Positions 51,958 to 60,469 of a stretch of 64,000 nt of DNA are shown one piece after another; the first letter of the stretch is position 1, and each line of letters begins with the position of its first letter. The DNA is taken from positions 1-64,000 of the forward strand of contig JAOANE010000048.1 in NCBI GenBank assembly GCA_025194985.1, read 5' to 3'. The translations under genes and the position numbers were made by a program. Origin of the DNA: Regnicoccus frigidus. Lineage in GTDB: Bacteria; Cyanobacteriota; Cyanobacteriia; PCC-6307; Cyanobiaceae. Below the pieces are notes generated by a model, which was not told the origin of the DNA, ran no database searches, and saw only the letters and a list, made by a program, of their open reading frames with translations.

Positions 51958-54882
51958 TCAGGGGGTGGGCAGCAGGTTGGGGGTCAAGTTGGGGGCTGGT
52001 GGTTCAGCCGGGGATGCCGGATCGAGAATCTGCGGGAGGAACCCGTTGGGGTTCGTCGGGGAAACGGAGGCAGGGGCCGTCCCGGAAACCAGCTTCGCGA
52101 GGGCCGTGTCGAGATCGCGCTCCATCACGAACCTGGTGCCATCGGTGACCACGACCCGCACCAGGGTGGGCAAGGCATTGTTCTTCGACTGCAGATAGAT
52201 CGGCTCGACGTAGAGCAAGCCATTCCCCACCGGCAGCACCAACAGGTTGCCGCGCAACAGCTGGGAGCCCGTGCGGTTCCAGAGTCCGAACTGGAAACTG
52301 ATCTGAGGGTCCTGCTCGATCAGGGCCGTGATCTGCTGGGGGCCCAGCAGCAAGCGCTGCTGCGGAAAGCGCACCAGCTGAAGTTCGCCGTAATTGGGAA
52401 CGTCGTTGCGGGCTGCCAGCCAACCCACCATGTTGGAGCGCCGTACCGGCGAGAACGGCAGCAGCAAAACGAATTCGGGCCTGTCAGTGTCTTTTCCGGG
52501 GAGCTGCACATTGGCGTAATACGGCTCGACAGGAGAGATGCGCGAGCCGTAGATCTCCAGTGGCACCGACCATTCATCCTCCCCGTTGTAAAACGTGCGC
52601 ACGTCGGTGACGTGGTACTTCAGCAATCGCTCCGATTGGATCTTGAACTGACTGATCGGTACCCGGATGTGCTCAAGCAGGGGCTTCGGCATCGCCGCCA
52701 GCGGTTGGAACAACTCAGGAAAAGCCCGTTGCCATGTGCGCAGGATTGGGTCGCTCGGATCACTCACATAGAGCCAGAGCCGGCCGTCGTGGGCATCGAC
52801 CACGGCCTTGACGGGGTTGCGGAAATAGCGGATGCCATTGGCATTGGCTTCGCTGTAGGGATAGCTGCGGCTCGTTGTGAACCCATCCAACATCCAGTAT
52901 TGATGTTGCTCGGAGCGAAAGCCTGGACTGTCCCCCACCGCAACGGTGACTAGGTAGGGCTCACTCTCAAAACCCAGGAAAGGAGCGAGCGCCTCAAGCC
53001 GGTCCTTCACCGGGCGACGCAGCAGCAACAGCGAGCGGGGGGTGAAGGAGCCGCTGAACAACACCCGCGGCTCCTTCAGGTACACCGCCGCCTTGAACCG
53101 TTGCCAGCCATTGCCGAGCGAGATGCCCAGTTGGCCATCGAAGTGGGTCCAGAAATTCAGCTCCCCGTCGGGGAAGTCGAACTCCTCCACAGTGGTTGGA
53201 GCGATCACGTAGGGAGCAGACTCGGAGCCGTAATAGAGGCGGGGCCGGCCCACAGGGAAAGCTCCGAGGGCGCTGGCATCACTGATTCCAAGGGCCTCAT
53301 TTCCCTGCACACGCCCGCTGCGGCCCAGATCCTTGACAAAAAACGACGGCAAGCCGTCGGGGCCGAACGTGTTGACCGGCGAGACGGTGAAGCCATAGCC
53401 ATGGGTGAAGACCAGATGGCGGTTCAACCAGGTGCGTGAGCCCTCCGGCAGGGCGCCGCTATCGATTTCCCGGGCCGCGATCAGCACCTGCTGGGATCCC
53501 CCCGTGCGCGATTCATCGCCGAGCGCGTAGCGATCGACCGCCACCGACGGGAAGGTGTAATACAGCCGCAGCTGCTGCAGCTGGCGGTTGGCGGCCAGCA
53601 GCGGTTTGCTGTCCCAGAGACGGATGTTGGCCAGGGTGCCCGGTGCCGCCTTGATGTCGGCGGGGGTCAGGAGCTGGCGGGGCTCGAGGACGAGATCCTG
53701 GACACTCTCAAGGCCGAAGGCATTGCGGGTGGCGCGAATGCTGCGCTCCAGATAGGGGGTTTCAACCACCAGCTCCCGCGGTTCCACCCAGAGGTTCTGG
53801 ACCTGCGGTGCCACCAGGAACTCGGCGATCGGCAGCACCAGCACGGTGGCCACCAAGGGCAACAGGGTGAAGCGCCGCAGCCAGTTGCGCCGGATCGGCA
53901 ACACCAGCTGCAGAGCGGTGATCAGCAGCAGCGCGGAGAGCAACAGCCGAATCGGCAGGCGCACATGCAGGTCGACAAAGCCGGCGCCGGAGGCGACCCC
54001 GCTGCCGTCCACCATCAGAGCGAAGGGGGAGAGCGCCGCGCTGCAGGAGGCCACCACCGCCAGCACAGCGATCTGAGGCTTGAGCACCCGCTTCTGAGCC
54101 TGGCTGAGGCCGGCGAAGCGCAGATCACTCAGGGCGCTGCCTTCGCTGAAGGTGAGCCAAAGGCAGCCTGCCAGACCGACCGTCACCTGGGCGAAGAGCA
54201 CACTGAGCAACAGCCTCAGGGCCGGCAGCTGCAAGACCGTGAAGCGGAGATCAAAGCCGGTCAGCGGGTCCCCCTCCCCGAACGGCACCGCCAGCAGGGC
54301 CGGCAGCCACAGGCTCCAGCCCCGGGCCAGGGCGGTGGCCGATCCCGCCAGGGCCGCCGTCATCACCACCCGCAAGGTGGTCAGGGGCCAGAGCAGTAAG
54401 GGGCAGAGCAGGCCAAGACCCAGGCCGATGAACAGCAACGGGGGCAGATCGGCGAACACGGGAAAACCGCTGATCACCTCACCGCTGAATGGCGAAGCAA
54501 TCAGCCCCCGGGCCTGAACGGCCAGGTAGGTGAGTCCGCCGGCCAGCAGCAGCAGCAGAGCAGCCAAAACGGCAACCAGAGAGGCTGGCCCCAGTTGAAG
54601 CTGATAAGAACGCGACAGGGATTTGACCCCACCTTGATGACGGAGGCTCCAACAACGCTGGAGCTGCTTGAGCTGGAGGGCGATCCCCAGACCCATCACC
54701 ACCGCAAAGGTCGTCAGCTGCAACAGCCAGCGGCGCAGCAGCACGGACTGGAAGCCAAATTGCGCGAACCACTCCCACTCGATCCCCAGACGGGACACCG
54801 TGACCACCAGCACCATGGCCGCGAACGCAGCCAGAAGCGCTCTTGCGGCCAGCGACAGCAGCCGGTGGGAGGGGGTAGGCAC
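51958..54882 (-). CDS. UPF0182 family large membrane protein
   Basis: A 974-residue protein with about seven N-terminal membrane helices (to about 345) followed by a large extracytoplasmic domain. Family features include WEWFAQFGFQSVLLRRW near the N-terminus, NLWVEPRELVVETPYLERSI, LRLYYTFPSVAVDRYALG, LVFTHGYGFTVSPVN, and LYVEPIYLQSKNNALPTLVR near the C-terminus. It ends with a proline-rich tail. The function is unknown although the family is widespread in cyanobacteria and actinobacteria. It is divergent from thrC with a strong hairpin between them. Confidence 0.92.
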   Translation of the reverse strand: MPTPSHRLLSLAARALLAAFAAMVLVVTVSRLGIEWEWFAQFGFQSVLLRRWLLQLTTFAVVMGLGIALQLKQLQRCWSLRHQGGVKSLSRSYQLQLGPASLVAVLAALLLLLAGGLTYLAVQARGLIASPFSGEVISGFPVFADLPPLLFIGLGLGLLCPLLLWPLTTLRVVMTAALAGSATALARGWSLWLPALLAVPFGEGDPLTGFDLRFTVLQLPALRLLLSVLFAQVTVGLAGCLWLTFSEGSALSDLRFAGLSQAQKRVLKPQIAVLAVVASCSAALSPFALMVDGSGVASGAGFVDLHVRLPIRLLLSALLLITALQLVLPIRRNWLRRFTLLPLVATVLVLPIAEFLVAPQVQNLWVEPRELVVETPYLERSIRATRNAFGLESVQDLVLEPRQLLTPADIKAAPGTLANIRLWDSKPLLAANRQLQQLRLYYTFPSVAVDRYALGDESRTGGSQQVLIAAREIDSGALPEGSRTWLNRHLVFTHGYGFTVSPVNTFGPDGLPSFFVKDLGRSGRVQGNEALGISDASALGAFPVGRPRLYYGSESAPYVIAPTTVEEFDFPDGELNFWTHFDGQLGISLGNGWQRFKAAVYLKEPRVLFSGSFTPRSLLLLRRPVKDRLEALAPFLGFESEPYLVTVAVGDSPGFRSEQHQYWMLDGFTTSRSYPYSEANANGIRYFRNPVKAVVDAHDGRLWLYVSDPSDPILRTWQRAFPELFQPLAAMPKPLLEHIRVPISQFKIQSERLLKYHVTDVRTFYNGEDEWSVPLEIYGSRISPVEPYYANVQLPGKDTDRPEFVLLLPFSPVRRSNMVGWLAARNDVPNYGELQLVRFPQQRLLLGPQQITALIEQDPQISFQFGLWNRTGSQLLRGNLLVLPVGNGLLYVEPIYLQSKNNALPTLVRVVVTDGTRFVMERDLDTALAKLVSGTAPASVSPTNPNGFLPQILDPASPAEPPAPNLTPNLLPTP

Positions 54883-54948
54883 AGCTTGAGGTTAGAGAGA
54901 GGTGCGGAAAAGAGAATCATGATCCGCCGCTTCCCGACCACCAACAGC

Positions 54949-54991
54949 CTCCCGCTGAATCCCGACCTCGAGTGTCGGGATTCAGCGGGAG
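54949..54991. repeat. 18-base-pair perfect inverted repeat between UPF0182 and thrC
   Basis: Left arm 54949-54966 (ctcccgctgaatcccgac) and right arm 54974-54991 are exact reverse complements, separated by a seven-base loop ctcgagt. No T-run follows directly on either strand, and the element lies between divergent genes, so it is not an ordinary terminator. It could form an RNA hairpin in the thrC leader, or be a binding site or a small mobile palindrome. Confidence 0.85.
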
Positions 54992-55035
54992 ACTAGAAGC
55001 GCGCTGCTAGTTTTCTTAGTTGTTGCTGCAAGGCC

Positions 55036-56322
55036 GTGACAGCCACCCTTTCCCGCGCCACGTTCACGGGCCTGCGCTGCAAGGAATGCGGACACCCCTA
55101 CGAGGCCACGGCCCGCCACGTCTGTGAAGACGTCTGCTTTGGCCCCCTTGAGGTCGTCTACGACTACGACGCCATTCGCGCCCGGGTGAGTCGGGCTTCG
55201 ATCGAGGCCGGTCCGGCGTCGATCTGGCGCTATCGCGAGTTCCTGCCGATCGCCGGCGACCCGATCGATGTGGGCACCGGCTTCACGCCGCTGGTGAAAG
55301 CCAACCGCCTGGCCCGGCGTCTGGGCCTGAAAAATCTTTACATCAAGAACGATGGGGTGAACATGCCCACCCTTTCCTTCAAGGATCGGGTGGTGTCAGT
55401 CGCCCTCACCCGCGCCCGCGAGCTGGGGTTCACCACGGTGAGCTGCGCGTCCACCGGCAACCTGGCCAACTCCACCGCCGCCATCGCCGCCCACGCCGGC
55501 CTGGAATGCTGCGTGTTCATTCCCAGCGATCTGGAGCTGGGCAAGGTGCTCGGCACCTTGATCTACAACCCCACCTTGATGGCGGTGAAGGGCAACTATG
55601 ACCAGGTCAACCGGCTCTGCTCGGAGGTGGCGAACACCTACGGCTGGGGCTTCGTGAACATCAACCTGCGCCCCTACTACTCCGAAGGCTCGAAAACTCT
55701 CGGCTACGAAGTGATCGAGCAACTCGGCTGGCAACTGCCCGATCACATCGTGGCTCCCCTGGCCTCCGGTTCCCTGTTCGGCAAGATCCGCAAGGGATTC
55801 GATGAATTCATCAAAGTGGGGCTGGTCGACGAAAAGCCGGTGCGCTTCAGCGGTGCCCAGGCTGAAGGCTGCTCACCGATCGCCCAGGCGTTTGCCGAGG
55901 GCCGTGACTACATCACTCCTGTGAAACCGAACACGATCGCCAAGTCGATTGCGATCGGCAATCCCGCCGATGGCCCCTATGCCCTTGATATCGCCCGCCG
56001 CAGCAACGGCTCGATCGCCGCGGTCAGCGATGACGAGATCGTGGCCGGCATCCAGCTGCTGGCTGAAACCGAAGGGGTGTTCACCGAAACCGCCGGCGGC
56101 ACCACAATCGCGGTGCTCAAGAAGCTGGTGGAGCAGGGCAAGATCGATCCCAGCGAAACCACCGTCGCCTACATCACCGGCAACGGCCTCAAGACCCTCG
56201 AAGCGATCAGCCCGGTGGTGGGAGAGCCGTACACCATCGAGCCCCAGCTGGCCAGCTTCAACGCGGCCTGGGAGCGGGCCCAGTCGTTGCAGCGAGCCAG
56301 CTGGGAGCCCATGGGCGTCTGA
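55036..56322 (+). CDS. thrC: Threonine synthase
   Basis: PLP enzyme converting O-phosphohomoserine to threonine. The GTG start at 55036 is followed by a zinc-ribbon-like N-terminus (LRCKECGHPYEATARHVCED) usual in one class of ThrC, then NMPTLSFKDRVVSVALTRA with the PLP lysine (about 118), SCASTGNLANSTAAIAAHAG and FTETAGGTTIAVLKKLVEQG. 428 residues. It is followed after 108 bases by a ThiS/MoaD-like gene on the same strand. Confidence 0.95.
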   Translation: MTATLSRATFTGLRCKECGHPYEATARHVCEDVCFGPLEVVYDYDAIRARVSRASIEAGPASIWRYREFLPIAGDPIDVGTGFTPLVKANRLARRLGLKNLYIKNDGVNMPTLSFKDRVVSVALTRARELGFTTVSCASTGNLANSTAAIAAHAGLECCVFIPSDLELGKVLGTLIYNPTLMAVKGNYDQVNRLCSEVANTYGWGFVNINLRPYYSEGSKTLGYEVIEQLGWQLPDHIVAPLASGSLFGKIRKGFDEFIKVGLVDEKPVRFSGAQAEGCSPIAQAFAEGRDYITPVKPNTIAKSIAIGNPADGPYALDIARRSNGSIAAVSDDEIVAGIQLLAETEGVFTETAGGTTIAVLKKLVEQGKIDPSETTVAYITGNGLKTLEAISPVVGEPYTIEPQLASFNAAWERAQSLQRASWEPMGV

Positions 56323-56430
56323 GCCAAAGCCGAAAGGGCGTTTCAGCCGGCACCAACCCAGCCCTTTTCAAGCCATGTCCCAACCCCCAAGCGCCCCTCC
56401 ATTGGGCCGTTGTTCCTCCCCCCACCTCCC

Positions 56431-56706
56431 ATGACCATCCAGGTTCTGATCCCCACCCCCCTGCAGAAATTCACCGCCGATCAAGCCAGTGTCGACGTGG
56501 ACGCCAGCACGGTGGATGAGCTGCTCACCGCCCTCGAAAGCCACTTTCCCGGCATCCTGGCCCGCCTCACCGACGAGAACGGCAAGCTGCGCCGCTTCCT
56601 CAACGTCTATGTCAACAGCGAGGACATTCGCTTTCTCGATCACCAGGCCACGGCCCTGAGTGATGGTGATGAAGTGAGCATTGTGCCGGCGGTGGCCGGA
56701 GGCTGA
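56431..56706 (+). CDS. MoaD/ThiS-family ubiquitin-like sulphur carrier
   Basis: A 91-residue beta-grasp protein with a C-terminal Gly-Gly (VSIVPAVAGG), the site of adenylation and thiocarboxylation in sulphur carriers. The fold is indicated by IQVLIPTPLQKFTADQ, VDELLTALESHFPGILARL and RRFLNVYVNSEDIRFL. The ATG at 56431 is chosen; an upstream in-frame start at 56410 would add a poly-proline lead. Its position after thrC rather than with thi or moa genes suggests a CysO-like or other amino-acid-linked role, which is inference. Confidence 0.85.
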   Translation: MTIQVLIPTPLQKFTADQASVDVDASTVDELLTALESHFPGILARLTDENGKLRRFLNVYVNSEDIRFLDHQATALSDGDEVSIVPAVAGG

Positions 56707-56816
56707 ATCCTGCAGGTTCAGTGGCGAATCGAATCTCCCAGGGTCAGTGGACCTGAACTGGTAACGCCAACGGTGCCCTTCCGTCCATAGGCTTGATTGC
56801 CATTGTGGCCGGACGC

Positions 56817-57809
56817 ATGACCCAGACAGCCAGCCCCCCTACCAATACAGCCACTCCAGGCTTCACGGATGTGGAGCCAGGGGCCAAAGCCGTTCTGTTC
56901 GATTACCGCCAGGCCGCCAATCCGGTTCGCCACGGGCTGACCGAGCCGATCCCTGAAGGGCGCTGGGGCCCTGAACTGCATGCCACAGGGCCCTCAGCCA
57001 TCCTGCCGCTCGACCTCAGCGACAAACTGGGCTGCCAGGGCCCTGCCACCAGCCCGGCCCTGTCGGCCAACTTCGTGCGCATCCTGGCTGGGGACACCAT
57101 TGAGGTGGCCGCCAAGGCCACCAGTGCACTGTTTTATGTGTTCAGGGGTCAGGGGCATTGCCGGCGCGAGGCCAGCCGCCACGGCGCCGCCCATGACCAG
57201 GCCTGGAGCACAGGAGACCTGTTCGTGCTGCCCAGCGGTCCGGCTCCCCAGCTCGAAGCGGAGCAGGAAAGCGTTCTCTACTGGGTGCATGACGCCCCCT
57301 TGCTCTCCTTCCTTGGCGTCAGCCCCGAGGAGCCCCGCTTCGAGGCCACCCACTACCCGGGCCCCTGGATGCGCCAGGAACTGGCAGCCTTGGCCGCCGA
57401 TCCCAGCAGTGCCCGCAGCAACAGGCTCAGCCTGCTGATGGCCAACGCGGATCTGCCCCGCAGTCGCACGGTGACCCACACGCTCTGGGCCATGCTCGGC
57501 CTGGTGCCGGCCGGCGCGATCCAGCCGCCCCATCGCCACCAATCGGTGGCCCTCGATCTGGTGATCGACTGCCAGCCCGGCTGCGTCACGATCTCCGGCC
57601 CTGAGCTCAATGCCGATGGCACGATCCGTGATCCGCTGAGCATGGCCTGGGAGCCCGGTGCGGCGTTTGTGACCCCACCGGGACACTGGCATTCCCACGT
57701 GAACCAGAGCGGCCACCCGGCCATGCTGCTACCGATTCAAGATGCCGGGCTGCACACCTATCTGCGCAGCCTGGATATCCGCTTCAGCAGCGGCATGCCT
57801 CAGGAGTGA
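56817..57809 (+). CDS. Cupin-domain protein (bicupin, gentisate-dioxygenase-like)
   Basis: A protein of about 330 residues with two cupin barrels. The first contains FVRILAGDTIEVAAKATSAL, LFYVFRGQGHCRRE and LFVLPSGPAPQLEAEQ. The second contains IQPPHRHQSVALDLVID and FVTPPGHWHSHVNQSG, which have the metal-binding histidines. The layout resembles gentisate 1,2-dioxygenase-like proteins, but the first barrel seems to lack a full metal set, and the substrate is unknown. ATG 56817 is preferred over an in-frame start at 56793. Overlaps the convergent ftsH end by ten bases. Confidence 0.65.
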   Translation: MTQTASPPTNTATPGFTDVEPGAKAVLFDYRQAANPVRHGLTEPIPEGRWGPELHATGPSAILPLDLSDKLGCQGPATSPALSANFVRILAGDTIEVAAKATSALFYVFRGQGHCRREASRHGAAHDQAWSTGDLFVLPSGPAPQLEAEQESVLYWVHDAPLLSFLGVSPEEPRFEATHYPGPWMRQELAALAADPSSARSNRLSLLMANADLPRSRTVTHTLWAMLGLVPAGAIQPPHRHQSVALDLVIDCQPGCVTISGPELNADGTIRDPLSMAWEPGAAFVTPPGHWHSHVNQSGHPAMLLPIQDAGLHTYLRSLDIRFSSGMPQE

Positions 57810-59755
57810 GCCAGAACCCCGCCGGCGGCCTCGGACCGCCGATTCGCTGCCGCCGGCTGGGAGGCTTCAAAGCGCTCCACCAAGTGGCGGAAGGTCTCGC
57901 CATCGAGGGTTTCCTGTTCGATCAACTCCTCCACCAACTGGTCGAGCAGGTCACGGCGGGGACGCAGCAGGTTCACCGCCTGATCCAGGGCTTGCTGGGC
58001 CAACTGACGCACCTGCGAATCAATCTGCCGGCCGGTTGACTCGGCATAGCTGGGCCGGGTGTGGATCAGGTCGCGGCCGAGGAACACCTCGGAGGCATCG
58101 CCCTCCAGGGCCACTGGCCCAAGGCTGGAGAAGCCATAGCGGGTGACCATCTCCCTGCAGATCCGGGTGGCCATCTGGAAATCGCCGGAAGCCCCCTGGG
58201 TGATCTCGCTGGGGCCGAACACCACCAGTTCCGCCGCCCGTCCCCCCATCACCACCACCAGGCGGTCGCGCAGATAGGCGCGGCTGATCAGGCCGGAATC
58301 GAGGATGTCCTCGTCGGGAGTGGTGCGGGCAAAGCCGCCGACCCCTCCGGAACGGGGCAGCAGGGTCACCTTGTCCAGAGCGTCGGCCTTGGGCAGCAGG
58401 GTGGTGATCAGGGCGTGGCCCACTTCGTGGTAAGCGATCAGCCGCTTTTTGGCGCTGTCTTGAAGGGGGGCCACCGTCAGCCCCATCGTGATGCGCTCCA
58501 GAGCATCATTGAGGGCGAGATCATCGATGCTGGTTTCATGCCGGCGGGCCGTGAGGATTGCCGCTTCGTTGAGCAGGTTGGAGAGATCAGCTCCTGAAAA
58601 ACCTGGCGTGCGGGCAGCCCAGGCCGCTAGCGACACGGCCTCAGACAGAGGCCGGCTGCGGGCATGGACGGCAAGGATCGCTTCGCGCCCGCGGCGATCG
58701 GGGAGATCAACGGTGATCTGGCGATCAAAACGGCCCGGCCGGGTCAGGGCGACATCGAGCACGTCTGGACGGTTGGTGGCCGCCAGCAGAATCACCCCGG
58801 AGTTCTCCTCAAAGCCATCCATCTCCGTGAGCAGCTGGTTGAGGGTCTGCTCACGCTCATCGTTGCCGCCGCCGATCCCGGCGCCGCGCTGACGGCCAAC
58901 CGCATCGACCTCATCAATGAAAATGATGCAAGGGGCTTTTTCCTTGGCGCGCTTGAACAGATCGCGCACGCGGCTGGCGCCCACACCCACGAACATCTCG
59001 ACGAACTCCGAAGCCGCCATCGAGAAGAAGGGCACCCCCGCCTCGCCAGCAATCGCCTTGGCCAGCAGCGTTTTGCCGGTACCTGGCGGGCCTACCAGCA
59101 GCACGCCTTTGGGGATCTTGGCGCCGATGGCGGTGAATCGCTCCGGTTGCCTCAAAAAGGTGACCACCTCCTGCAGTTCCTCCTTGGCCTCGTTGATGCC
59201 CGCCACATCCTCGAAGCGCACGCTGGCGGTGCCCTCCTCCTGAACACGGGGCTGACTGCGACCAAAACCGATCGCTTTGTTCGCCACCTGGGAGGAGCGG
59301 CGGATCAGCAAGGTGAGCCCGCCAACCAACAGCACCACCAGCAGGATGTTGATCACCAGACCTGCGGAGGCCTCCTGGTCGCGGTTATCGCTGACGCTGA
59401 GGGGAACCCTGGCCTGCTGGGCTGTTTGCAGCAACAGTGAATCGTTGGCGAACACCGGCACATCCGTGCGGGTGCCGTCGTTCAGCACCACCGCCACCTC
59501 CCGTTGGTGGGGGGATAGGTCCAGCTCCTTGACCTTGCCGTCGCGGATGAGCTGCAACAGCTCGCTGTAGGAGGGCGGCGGCGTGGTCTGCAGGCCCAGA
59601 GCCCGGAAGGGATTGGTGCGCGCTGGCTCAGGAGCCGGAGTGGGCGCGGCCTGGGCCAGGAAGGAGCCAGCCGGGACAGTGCCTGCCAGAAGAGTGCCAG
59701 GTGCGACGGACCAGAGCGGGAACACTGGAGGTGGAGTGCTCACAGGGTTCTGCAT
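57800..59755 (-). CDS. ftsH: ATP-dependent zinc metalloprotease FtsH
   Basis: A 651-residue membrane AAA+ protease that degrades damaged membrane proteins, including PSII D1 in cyanobacteria. Two hydrophobic segments (about 20-35 and 132-150) flank the lumenal/periplasmic domain. The AAA core has GPPGTGKTLLAKAIAGEAG (about 217-235), the pore region FVEMFVGVGASRVRDL, IIFIDEVDAVGRQRGAG, and the arginine-finger segment RPGRFDRQITVDLPDRRG. The protease zinc site is HEVGHALITT, and the later Asp is in the SGDFQMATRICREMVTRYG region. The N-terminus is Pro/Ala-rich. It is the FtsH1/3/4-type group at large; the isoform is not assigned. Confidence 0.94.
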   Translation of the reverse strand: MQNPVSTPPPVFPLWSVAPGTLLAGTVPAGSFLAQAAPTPAPEPARTNPFRALGLQTTPPPSYSELLQLIRDGKVKELDLSPHQREVAVVLNDGTRTDVPVFANDSLLLQTAQQARVPLSVSDNRDQEASAGLVINILLVVLLVGGLTLLIRRSSQVANKAIGFGRSQPRVQEEGTASVRFEDVAGINEAKEELQEVVTFLRQPERFTAIGAKIPKGVLLVGPPGTGKTLLAKAIAGEAGVPFFSMAASEFVEMFVGVGASRVRDLFKRAKEKAPCIIFIDEVDAVGRQRGAGIGGGNDEREQTLNQLLTEMDGFEENSGVILLAATNRPDVLDVALTRPGRFDRQITVDLPDRRGREAILAVHARSRPLSEAVSLAAWAARTPGFSGADLSNLLNEAAILTARRHETSIDDLALNDALERITMGLTVAPLQDSAKKRLIAYHEVGHALITTLLPKADALDKVTLLPRSGGVGGFARTTPDEDILDSGLISRAYLRDRLVVVMGGRAAELVVFGPSEITQGASGDFQMATRICREMVTRYGFSSLGPVALEGDASEVFLGRDLIHTRPSYAESTGRQIDSQVRQLAQQALDQAVNLLRPRRDLLDQLVEELIEQETLDGETFRHLVERFEASQPAAANRRSEAAGGVLAHS

Positions 59756-59827
59756 GGCCTGTCAGTTTAGCGATTTGACGAAAGGCAAGACCAGAGCGGA
59801 TGATCATTGTTTGGTTGATCAATAGGG

Positions 59828-60007
59828 ATGGCTGCTCCCAAGAAGAAAACATCGAAAGGGAAGCGCAATCAGCGTCATGCCCATTGGAAAGCCCAGGCCA
59901 CCGTCGCAGCCAGGAAGGCGTTGTCGCTCGGCAAGGCGGTCTTGAGCGGACGGGCCCAGGGCTTTGTCTATCCCGTCGATGAAACCGCCGAAGACGAAGC
60001 CAGCTGA
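59828..60007 (+). CDS. rpmF: 50S ribosomal protein L32
   Basis: A 59-residue basic ribosomal protein. ATG 59828 gives MAAPKKKTSKGKRNQRHAHW and the chain continues KAQATVAARKALSLGKAVLS, ending in an acidic tail TAEDEAS. The length and the MAxPKKKTSKxKRxxR start are characteristic. Divergent from ftsH with 72 bases between, which contains the palindrome ttgatcaa just upstream of the start. Confidence 0.95.
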   Translation: MAAPKKKTSKGKRNQRHAHWKAQATVAARKALSLGKAVLSGRAQGFVYPVDETAEDEAS

Positions 60008-60048
60008 GATCGGGCCGCACAAGACAACGGGTTGGCCTGACCAGGGAA

Positions 60049-60393
60049 TCAGGAGCCGAGCTTGAAGCCCTCAAGCACCACGGCGTAGACAATTCCGATC
60101 CGGAAGTTGTCACAGATCACCCAGCCCAGCCCTGGCTCTCCTTTGAGAAAGCGGCTGCGTAGCCTGATCACCAGCTCCACGAGCACCACCATCCCCAGCA
60201 CCGCCAGGGGGCGCTGGCCGATGCGGAATAGGAAGAAAGACGTGAGATTGTTACCGGCATAGAGACCGATCAACAGCGCCAGTAGGGCCGCGCTGCCTCT
60301 GCGCCAGCTCCCCCTGAGCCAATCGAGCAGGAGTCTGCTGACTTCGGCTTGGAGGCGCTGGAAGCGGGTGGCCTGGAATGGCTGGCGGGTCAT
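60049..60393 (-). CDS. ycf20: DUF565 protein (Ycf20 family)
   Basis: A protein of about 114 residues of the Ycf20/DUF565 family, whose plant homologue affects non-photochemical quenching. It contains TRFQRLQAEVSRLLLDWLRG, a first membrane helix ALLALLIGLYAGNNLTSFFL, a second LAVLGMVVLVELVIRLRSRF, and a C-terminal hydrophobic segment FRIGIVYAVVLEGFKLGS. ATG 60393 matches the family N-terminus; the open frame continues to 60591 but that part overlaps the recJ start region. Confidence 0.82.
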   Translation of the reverse strand: MTRQPFQATRFQRLQAEVSRLLLDWLRGSWRRGSAALLALLIGLYAGNNLTSFFLFRIGQRPLAVLGMVVLVELVIRLRSRFLKGEPGLGWVICDNFRIGIVYAVVLEGFKLGS

Positions 60394-60469
60394 CGCTGTA
60401 TCGAGGCCGCTGGCTGCTGGGAACTCTGGGGAGAACGTGCCTGCATGGACGCAGGTTAGGGGGGCATCG

